A DNA stretch of 32,953 nucleotides from an uncultured Alphaproteobacteria bacterium (GTDB taxonomy: Bacteria > Pseudomonadota > Alphaproteobacteria > RF32 > CAG-239): positions 157,408 to 190,360 of the forward strand of contig CALXWA010000004.1 in assembly GCA_944392275.1 (NCBI GenBank). The letters run 5' to 3'. Shown here piece after piece: positions 15,534-21,787 of the stretch. Made by a program: the position numbers and the translations under genes. Under the pieces are notes generated by a model. That model saw nothing but the letters and a program-made list of their open reading frames with translations, ran no database searches and was not told the origin of the DNA. Numbering within the stretch: position 1 is the stretch's first letter; every line of letters starts with the position of its first letter.

Positions 15534-17001
15534 ATATATCCCACACAATTTCTCCTAGTTGTTTTGCTAATAGCGGTGGTACAGCATTACCTATTTGATG
15601 ATATTGTTCGGTTTTGTTACCTTCAAATTTAAAATTATCCGGAAAAGTTTGCAATCTCGCCGCTTCACGAGGGGTTAGGCTTCTTGCTTGTGTCGGATCA
15701 TAATGAATAAAATAATGTCCATCTTTTGATATGTGCGAAATGATTGTAGATGATGGTTCGTCCTTTAATTGAACTTTAAAACGATCATTAAATACAGAAT
15801 TACTTAGAATTGCATTTTGCACATTTTTATGTTTTGGCAATAAGTTTTTAGGAAAATCTTTTAATCGAGGCGATATTTTATTTTTTTGAGCAAAAATTGA
15901 AGCAAAGAAATATCTCATTATATCTGCCGCTATATGTTTTCTTGATACATGGTCAGACACGCCATCAAGATTAGAATCATAATACCATGATTTTAATTCT
16001 GCAATTATATCATCACTATCTCTTTTAATATAAGCACTCCCAATCTCTTGCTTTTGAGTGTTCTTAATATCGTCCAACAATTCATTAGGAGCAAAGCTTT
16101 GCCGTAATAAAATTTGTTTCCATGTTTTATAATTGTCCGTGTCTTTGGATAGGCCACTCCTTAATTTAGGCAAATCCGATATAACATCTCCAACCGTGAT
16201 CTTCTTACTTCTTTTTTCTAACACACTCGGTTCCACATTTATATCGGATCTAATACCCAAAATAAGAACACGATGACGTTTTTGAGGAATTCCATATTGT
16301 TCAGCCTCAACCACGAAATCCTTTGGTTCATTATTTTTTGAAACAAAAGAATATAATTTATATGTAGCTTTATTTTTTTTATCCTTAATACTCAAATCAT
16401 TTAGTATTTTGGGAAAAATCAACTCACCATTCAGTTTGGATGATAAAATACCAACAACATTTTCCATTACAAAAACCGCTGGCTTATGGACAGAAATAAT
16501 TCTCAAATACTCCCTATACAATAAATGTCTCGGATCTTTTTCAAAATTATCTTTTTTTATTTTTTTTATAACAGAACGGCCAACAAGAGAATACGCTTGG
16601 CAGGGTGGACCTCCTATCAATAACCAATTTTTATTATCACTTATTTTAGACTTGATGATGGCATCCAATTCTTCGTTTGATGTATTGCCCAATGTAACTT
16701 GAAGTATTTCTTTTTGCGCCCTGTTATATTCGTTAGGATATAGAGCGTATAAGCTTTCTTTTGTAATTTTTCCCTTTATATAATCGTAATATTCTTGCGG
16801 AATTTTATCTTTAGAAAAACACCTAAAAAACTTCCTTAAAAGAAGCGTTTGACAGGCCATTGGATTATTTTCCACAGATAATGCGATATCGAAAACTTGC
16901 TGTCCATTATTTTTAGTTACCGCAGAGAAACCCTCGCCCAATCCACCGGGGCCAGCAAATAAATCAATAACAGGAATTTTGCCAAGTTGCTTTTTAGTCA
17001 T
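15520..17001 (-). CDS. DNA (cytosine-5-)-methyltransferase (first)
   Basis: A 493-residue enzyme with the full set of m5C methyltransferase motifs in order: SAM-binding VIDLFAGPGGLGEGF (10-24), catalytic GGPPCQAYSLVGR (Cys134), VFVMENVVGIL, QKRHRVLILG, then a long variable target-recognition region. It closes with TPREAARLQTFPDNF and HQIGNAVPPLLA. It methylates cytosine C5 in a specific double-stranded site that cannot be read from sequence. The gene is separated by 215 bases from the Vsr gene upstream and shows its own promoter-like sequence, so it may be expressed independently of the other methyltransferase operon. It is strongly AT-rich like its neighbours. Confidence 0.93.
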   Translation of the reverse strand: MTKKQLGKIPVIDLFAGPGGLGEGFSAVTKNNGQQVFDIALSVENNPMACQTLLLRKFFRCFSKDKIPQEYYDYIKGKITKESLYALYPNEYNRAQKEILQVTLGNTSNEELDAIIKSKISDNKNWLLIGGPPCQAYSLVGRSVIKKIKKDNFEKDPRHLLYREYLRIISVHKPAVFVMENVVGILSSKLNGELIFPKILNDLSIKDKKNKATYKLYSFVSKNNEPKDFVVEAEQYGIPQKRHRVLILGIRSDINVEPSVLEKRSKKITVGDVISDLPKLRSGLSKDTDNYKTWKQILLRQSFAPNELLDDIKNTQKQEIGSAYIKRDSDDIIAELKSWYYDSNLDGVSDHVSRKHIAADIMRYFFASIFAQKNKISPRLKDFPKNLLPKHKNVQNAILSNSVFNDRFKVQLKDEPSSTIISHISKDGHYFIHYDPTQARSLTPREAARLQTFPDNFKFEGNKTEQYHQIGNAVPPLLAKQLGEIVWDIFKKI

Positions 17002-17034
17002 TATATTTGAGCATCCATTTTACATTACTAATAC

Positions 17035-17064
17035 TACATACCGATAAAAAAAACAAAAAGTCAA
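17035..17064 (-). promoter_or_regulatory. Possible promoter of the first cytosine methyltransferase gene
   Basis: On the minus strand TTGACT and TATGTA are separated by 18 bases, ending 33 bases before the start codon at 17001. The rest of the 215-base gap (17,002-17,216) is AT-rich, with no gene or clear terminator. Confidence 0.35.
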
Positions 17065-17216
17065 TCCTTTCGTAAAAATCTTCACTAAATTATTTGGCTT
17101 TAAAAATTTAGTCTTTAGAATCATAGATCTTTAACAAAAACCCGAACATTTAGAAAAACATTAGATTATTTTCAGATTTTTCAAAATATATTAATTGTCA
17201 TTTAGAAAAATAATGA

Positions 17217-17639
17217 TTAATTCCGGGCTTGAATTTGAGAAACAAGATCTTGAATAGTTTTTTCTATTTTACCTTTTGTTAATTCACATTCCCAAATCAC
17301 AATCACTTTCCATCCCTCTAGTTCAAGTTGACGTTTGACTTCGGCAAATCTTTCTTTATTGCGTTTTATTTTATTTGTCCAAAATTCCACGTTACTTTTA
17401 GGTATTCTAGCGTTTTTACAATTATCATGCCCATGCCAAAAACATCCATGAACAAAAATGACGCTTTTGTATTTCTTTAACACAATATCTGGCTTGCCAG
17501 GAAGACAGGGTTGGCAAATTCTGAATCTATACCCTCTACGAAACAACAAAGATCTAACCAAGATCTCCGGTTTCGTGTTTTTAGAATGAACCTTTGCCAT
17601 TGTTGCGGATCTTTGTTCTTTGGATATAGTGTCAACCAT
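17217..17639 (-). CDS. vsr: Very-short-patch mismatch repair endonuclease
   Basis: A 140-residue homologue of Vsr, which nicks 5' of the T in T:G mismatches created when 5-methylcytosine deaminates. The core GKPDIVLKKYKSVIFVHGC through FWHGH carries Asp51, His64 and His69 in the same spacing as E. coli Vsr. The N-terminal signature SKEQRSATMAKVHSKNTKPE is also intact. It overlaps the upstream NPPY methyltransferase gene by eight bases and is the last gene of a four-gene operon that starts with a cytosine methyltransferase at 20529, the expected partner. It is a few residues shorter than E. coli Vsr at the C-terminus. Confidence 0.95.
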   Translation of the reverse strand: MVDTISKEQRSATMAKVHSKNTKPEILVRSLLFRRGYRFRICQPCLPGKPDIVLKKYKSVIFVHGCFWHGHDNCKNARIPKSNVEFWTNKIKRNKERFAEVKRQLELEGWKVIVIWECELTKGKIEKTIQDLVSQIQARN

Positions 17640-18222
17640 GTTGTTTACATTTATCTATAATATCGGGTTCAATCCATCTGACTTCCGGAGTTTTGATTTT
17701 TCTTGTTTTATCCCACACAAACCAAGCATAAGCAGTCGGTCCCGAGCCGCTGTTACCTTTAATGGCTTCGGGCATAAACGTCACTCTTTTCGAAAACACA
17801 TAAACTTTTGCCGGTGGGCTTTTCAAATAAATGTCATTATATCTCTGTGCCCCTTCTAAAAAAGACAAACGTAGTAACATGGCCACCTTATTTCGTGTAA
17901 ACTTAAGAGCATGAAGCACAAATTCATTGGCTCTATTATAAGGAGGATTCGTCACAATATTGGCAACTTCAAAATTGGTTTTCAAAAAATCTTCGTGCTT
18001 ATCTCCATAACCTCTGTCAACAATATCATTACTCAGAACTTTATAATGATTTTTCAATAAAACTTCTGAAATATTGCCTGTTCCACATGCTGGTTCAAAA
18101 ATTTCACCCTGAAACTTTTCATAAACCAACAAAGCTTGGACAGCCCAATGTGGCGTTGGAAAGAAATCATCTGAATCTTTGGAAGATATTCGCCTGTTAA
18201 AGCTCAATTTTACACCTTTCAT
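17632..18222 (-). CDS. Small SAM-dependent DNA methyltransferase (NPPY type)
   Basis: A 196-residue class I methyltransferase. Motif I is FEPACGTGN (42-50) and the catalytic motif IV is TNPPYNRANEF (Asn92 to Tyr95), which indicates amino-methylation of adenine N6 or cytosine N4. It begins with KDSDDFFPTPHWAVQALL, a common start for small phage-borne enzymes of this kind. No separate target-recognition domain is evident, so it is either relaxed in specificity or relies on a partner. It overlaps the endonuclease gene upstream by 26 bases and vsr downstream by eight, placing it firmly in the restriction-modification operon. Confidence 0.83.
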   Translation of the reverse strand: MKGVKLSFNRRISSKDSDDFFPTPHWAVQALLVYEKFQGEIFEPACGTGNISEVLLKNHYKVLSNDIVDRGYGDKHEDFLKTNFEVANIVTNPPYNRANEFVLHALKFTRNKVAMLLRLSFLEGAQRYNDIYLKSPPAKVYVFSKRVTFMPEAIKGNSGSGPTAYAWFVWDKTRKIKTPEVRWIEPDIIDKCKQHG

Positions 18223-19267
18223 CCAATAATTTTAAAAATATTCTTTCACATTGCGGCGCCCTTTGAATGAGTAACTCGACCCACTGCTTTATTCGATCGG
18301 ATTTTATCTGAGAAACATTCCAAACATCTTTTAAAGTCTCATTTGACGCTATTAAAATTTGTTCTTTTATTTGCTGAAAATTGTCAAATAAATTATACAC
18401 ACTTCGAGATACCAGCTGGGATATTCCATTTACTGTCATATACACTTTTCCACCCGCTGAAAAAGTGTCTCTCATAGACGTTGACACTATGCCGTATTTG
18501 GATACAAGCCATAGCGATAAATTATCGTATTTATCTTGATTGGAGCCGAGAATTTCGGGAAAGAAAGCGTATCCACACACAATAAGTTTTTGTTTCTCGT
18601 TTTGCTCCAATGTTTTCCATAATCGCACCTTTGCCGAAGATGTGTCCACCCTTTCAGAAGATTGTTCATCATGATCATCCATCCACCAGAGGCGTTCACC
18701 TTTTTTTAGATTTTGTTTATAGTAACGTATAACGTCTGATATGGGATTTTCTTTTTTTCTTAGTTCATCATAAGAAATATTCATTTTATCAAAAATAGTT
18801 TCACCATTTTTTAAAGACATATCTATTTTATAACGAGGATAATGCGTCACCACAACTTCAGACAGGCATTCCTCATATGGTCTAGATTTAAATTCGACAG
18901 GGGCCACCAATTTTCCAAAAGTCAAGAATATGCGTTCAACATCCTCAATTCTTGTTGATTCATTAATACTTCCACCCAAGGTAATCCAATTCACATCCTT
19001 TGAACTTTTAACCTCAACTCCAAAATACTTTCCAGCAACAATGTCCGGAAATCTTTGTCCTGAAACTTTAACAATGGAATCTTCAAAAACAGTCCCTTTT
19101 GCGGAAACATTAAGAGCATTGAGCACATCATCTTCTAATTTTTGCGCATTTCTCGTTAAAAAATAACCCATATTGCATTGAGCATCTTTGTTGAGACACA
19201 TCGTGGCCTTATCAACTAATGATGAAAACTCCGACAAAGTCGGCTTATTATTATGAGATATTATCAT
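18197..19267 (-). CDS. PD-(D/E)XK restriction endonuclease
   Basis: A 356-residue protein with a PD-(D/E)XK nuclease core: FPDIVAGKYFGVEVKSSKD, giving Asp75, Glu85 and Lys87, with Glu46 a possible extra ligand. It is followed by WITLGGSINESTR. The C-terminal half is helical with aromatic residues and may hold specificity elements. It overlaps the upstream cytosine methyltransferase gene by four bases and the NPPY methyltransferase gene by 26, so it is most likely the cognate type II restriction enzyme of the methyltransferase at 19264-20529. Its recognition site is unknown. A role as a nicking or modification-dependent enzyme cannot be excluded. Confidence 0.78.
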   Translation of the reverse strand: MIISHNNKPTLSEFSSLVDKATMCLNKDAQCNMGYFLTRNAQKLEDDVLNALNVSAKGTVFEDSIVKVSGQRFPDIVAGKYFGVEVKSSKDVNWITLGGSINESTRIEDVERIFLTFGKLVAPVEFKSRPYEECLSEVVVTHYPRYKIDMSLKNGETIFDKMNISYDELRKKENPISDVIRYYKQNLKKGERLWWMDDHDEQSSERVDTSSAKVRLWKTLEQNEKQKLIVCGYAFFPEILGSNQDKYDNLSLWLVSKYGIVSTSMRDTFSAGGKVYMTVNGISQLVSRSVYNLFDNFQQIKEQILIASNETLKDVWNVSQIKSDRIKQWVELLIQRAPQCERIFLKLLDERCKIEL

Positions 19268-20529
19268 TTTTCTTCCTTAAAGTACAATAGCCAGTTTTCT
19301 TCAAGTCTTTTGGCCAAGTTATAAGCCAAATAAGGAGGAACGGCATTGCCAATCAACCGATACGCTTGGGAACCGGAAACTCCCCCATATTCATTTTGAC
19401 TATCTAAAATAAATTTATAATCATCTGGGAATGTTTGAATTCGTGCACATTCTCTAACACTCAAACGCCGTTCTCCAAGGCCTCGATCTAATTCATAAAC
19501 ATGTTTTCCTCCATGTTCTCTAGATAATCTCCTGAATTCAATGTTTCCATGATGTTCAGAACGAATAGTGGGGCCGACACTATCAAGACGTACTTCATTT
19601 TGTCCTTGACAATGATTTCCCATAAATTTAGCTTTTGAATAAACTTTCTGATCAGGATCGTTTGAAATGTCTGGTTCATCCAAATTCATAAACGCCTCTT
19701 GCGTTGTTACCACGGGCATCAAATTAGAATAATGATGGTGATAGGCATGGGTTATTGGCGGATACGGATCAAAATCCAACGGCACGTTTTCCTGCGATAA
19801 AGCCAACAATGCATCTTCTTTTAGCGCCGATTTTTTGAATCCCAAGAAAATAACTCTTTCTCGCGATTGAGGCACTCCATAATCAGCGGCATTTAAAACT
19901 CTTGCAGAAACTACTAAATAACCATTGTCACAAGCGGTCTTGAAATCCTCTTCTATAATTTTTTTCGCATTGGCCAAATTTGTCAGGCCTTTTACATTCT
20001 CCGCCACAAATAACTTTGGTTGAACAATAGAAATAACTTCCTTCATCCAAATGTACAATGAACCACGGCTTTCAATACTAGCTATGGAGTTGTCAACTAT
20101 TTTATTGCCATCATGGCTTTTATCCGAGGAAAATCCTTTTCTTTTACCAGCAACTGAAAAATCTTGACAAGGAAAACCTCCCGTCACAATATCAACCCCT
20201 TTGGGAAAAATATCTTCGTTATTTTTCGCTCTTTTTACCAAATCAACAATACTTTCTACATAATAAGTGTTTTGCTTATGTCCTCTTTTGGAAAAATAAT
20301 TAACCCATGCACTTTTAGCATCTTTACGTATGTCATTTGCAAAAACAGTAGTAAATGGCGTTTTCCCAAGCATAATCCATCCGGAACGCATTGATTTTTT
20401 TACATTCCAATCTGGATGCACGGATTTATTGTACGAAGTCGCCAAAACTTCAAATCCACCTTCAAATCCTAAATCCATACCTCCACAACCAGAAAAAAGC
20501 GACAACACTTTTATTTTTTTACCAACCAT
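19264..20529 (-). CDS. DNA (cytosine-5-)-methyltransferase (second)
   Basis: A 421-residue m5C methyltransferase with all key motifs: KVLSLFSGCGGMDLGFEGG (7-25), TGGFPCQDFSVAGKRKGF (Cys121), FVAENVKGL, QSRERVIFLGF, a target-recognition region, SVRECARIQTFPDDYKF and RLIGNAVPPYLA. It differs clearly from the enzyme at 15520-17001 in the loop after motif I and in the recognition region, so the two should modify different sites. It is the first gene of an overlapping operon with a restriction endonuclease, an NPPY methyltransferase and Vsr. The start has GAGGA upstream. Confidence 0.94.
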   Translation of the reverse strand: MVGKKIKVLSLFSGCGGMDLGFEGGFEVLATSYNKSVHPDWNVKKSMRSGWIMLGKTPFTTVFANDIRKDAKSAWVNYFSKRGHKQNTYYVESIVDLVKRAKNNEDIFPKGVDIVTGGFPCQDFSVAGKRKGFSSDKSHDGNKIVDNSIASIESRGSLYIWMKEVISIVQPKLFVAENVKGLTNLANAKKIIEEDFKTACDNGYLVVSARVLNAADYGVPQSRERVIFLGFKKSALKEDALLALSQENVPLDFDPYPPITHAYHHHYSNLMPVVTTQEAFMNLDEPDISNDPDQKVYSKAKFMGNHCQGQNEVRLDSVGPTIRSEHHGNIEFRRLSREHGGKHVYELDRGLGERRLSVRECARIQTFPDDYKFILDSQNEYGGVSGSQAYRLIGNAVPPYLAYNLAKRLEENWLLYFKEEK

Positions 20530-20562
20530 GTCTTCCTCTTGAATTACAATGCATTATAATTA

Positions 20563-20592
20563 GCTATACTATAGATTGCCGGTAAAAATCAA
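20563..20592 (-). promoter_or_regulatory. Possible promoter of the restriction-modification operon
   Basis: On the minus strand TTGATT and TATAGC are 18 bases apart, 33 bases before the start at 20529. The -35 context CTTGATTTTTACCG is identical to that of the Fic promoter at 5598-5626. The -10 match is weak. Confidence 0.35.
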
Positions 20593-20731
20593 GTAAACAA
20601 CTCTTTTGTGCACATACAGAAGGCTGTTTTATAAAATCATTTTGCGTATTTCGTCAAAAATTATTTTTCCAACCAATTTATTTGGTTGTTTCTCAATATG
20701 GTTAAATATTTATTAGTTGCCTTACAGAAAA

Positions 20732-20847
20732 CCCCGAGTTTACTCGGGGCTGAATGCCAAGGTGTTGGAACAACACCGCTCCACGCCAACGAGTGTGGTC
20801 AAACCGTAAGGTTTGTAGCTGTTATAGAACCCCCAGTTTACTGGGGG
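20732..20847 (+). ncRNA. IS200/IS605 right-end or TnpB omega-RNA-like hairpin cluster
   Basis: Five hairpins lie within 116 bases: CCCCGAGTTTACTCGGGG, GGTGTT/AACACC (20,761-20,777), CCAC/GTGG (20,780-20,797), CAAACC/GGTTTG (20,800-20,815) and CCCCCAGTTTACTGGGGG. On the plus strand the last is preceded by TGTTATAGAA. From memory, that layout is typical of the conserved 3' hairpin in omega RNAs and right ends of IS605-type elements. No tnpA or tnpB gene is near, so this would be a remnant or a stand-alone element. Alternatively, on the minus strand the first hairpin is followed by TTTTCT and could simply terminate the tail operon. Confidence 0.4.
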
Positions 20848-20948
20848 ATATCTATTTGAAAACGACATCCAATGGAAATATATATTTTTCACCCTTGTTT
20901 GTGTTTACTCAAAAATTTCCCCTGCGTCGATTCCATGCGGGGATTGTT

Positions 20949-21578
20949 TTATTTACCTGTTTTTTCACTTCTGACTATTTCCACAATGCCGAATGCAGAA
21001 ACTGCCAGTGCAACAATATGTTCAATCAATTCAGGACTGATTGCCACGCCAAGATCGGATAATAGGCTGATTAAGCCCCTCCATGTGGAAGGTTGATTGA
21101 GTTTTAAGAGTTCAATAAGTCTTAACATATTTATTCCTTTCATAAAAAAAGCTCTGTTCGGGCGGGTTAATAAATCAATCCCCTGCTGAATTATTTCATC
21201 AGAATATGGCTGGATGCCGTTTTCCATACGGATAACGGCTTTTATAAACACTGTCAGCACACCGCGTTCCTCAATATCTATAACCGTATCCGGATAAACA
21301 CCGAGTTGTTTCGCAACCGACTGGATATAGGCGGTGGTTTGGTTTTCATTTGGCGGCGCATAGCGGCTAACAATCTGGCGAACCGTATTTAACCCATGGA
21401 TTCGTTTGTAGTTTATCAGAACTTTTGCCAACGCTCGGATTCCATAGACTGGAGCCGTAAAAACACAAAAGGCGGAATCTATATTCCGCCCGTTTGGATT
21501 TAACCCCAGCCAATTTGCTCCATGCCGTATGTTTCCCGGATTATTGTTTCTTATGCCTCTTGGCAACTGCTGATTCAT
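20949..21578 (-). CDS. Putative virion-associated muralytic protein (structural protein P5-like)
   Basis: A 209-residue protein beginning PRGIRNNNPGNIRHGANWLG, followed by a segment with FTAPVYGIRALAKVL and later APPNENQTTAYIQSVAKQLG. This pattern is shared by phage proteins annotated as structural protein P5 or lysozyme-like virion proteins, thought to locally degrade peptidoglycan. The catalytic acid is not certain by eye. The C-terminus (ELIEHIVALAVSAFGIVEIV) is hydrophobic and could insert into a membrane. GGGAG lies seven bases before the start, which overlaps the preceding small gene by 38 bases. It is the last gene of the tail operon, the usual place for lysis or cell-wall functions. 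Confidence 0.72.
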   Translation of the reverse strand: MNQQLPRGIRNNNPGNIRHGANWLGLNPNGRNIDSAFCVFTAPVYGIRALAKVLINYKRIHGLNTVRQIVSRYAPPNENQTTAYIQSVAKQLGVYPDTVIDIEERGVLTVFIKAVIRMENGIQPYSDEIIQQGIDLLTRPNRAFFMKGINMLRLIELLKLNQPSTWRGLISLLSDLGVAISPELIEHIVALAVSAFGIVEIVRSEKTGK

Positions 21579-21771
21579 TGTGCAACTCCCATATCATTTC
21601 TCTTAATTCATCAATTTTCAGCTCAAGACGGTTGATATGCACCTGCGTAGCATATTCTCGTGCCACCTGAACCTTAAAATCATTGAGTTCCTTGCGCATC
21701 TCGCCGAATTTATAAACCAGCCAGACAAACGCCGGAACACAGACGATTTGTAAAAACTGCAACCAATCCAT
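21541..21771 (-). CDS. Small membrane protein with coiled coil (spanin or holin-accessory-like)
   Basis: About 76 residues. I chose MDWLQFLQIV as the N-terminus because AAAAGGA precedes it; longer starts fall inside the tip-protein gene. It has one N-terminal transmembrane helix (FLQIVCVPAFVWLVYKFGEM) and then a charged helical region with coiled-coil character (INRLELKIDELREMIWELHN). Such proteins between the tail tip gene and the cell-wall hydrolase are often inner-membrane spanins or holin accessories, but the family is not certain. It overlaps the next gene by 38 bases. Confidence 0.62.
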   Translation of the reverse strand: MDWLQFLQIVCVPAFVWLVYKFGEMRKELNDFKVQVAREYATQVHINRLELKIDELREMIWELHNESAVAKRHKKQ

Positions 21772-21787
21772 TTTTTTCCTTTTCATA

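Larger units (their letters stand above)
20530..20948. other. Hairpin-rich intergenic region at the boundary with the tail module
   Basis: This 419-base gap separates divergently placed blocks: the restriction-modification operon starts leftward from it, and the tail operon ends at its right side. It holds the promoter at 20,563-20,592, an AT-rich hairpin at 20,670-20,688 (CAACCAA and TTGGTTG), and a compact run of hairpins at 20,732-20,847 described separately. I see no convincing protein-coding gene. Confidence 0.6.

Noticed and set aside
20754..21062. Plus-strand 102-codon frame across the hairpin cluster and the end of the muralytic gene
   Set aside because: It runs through five hairpins and the antisense of a recognisable phage gene, and shows no domain pattern.
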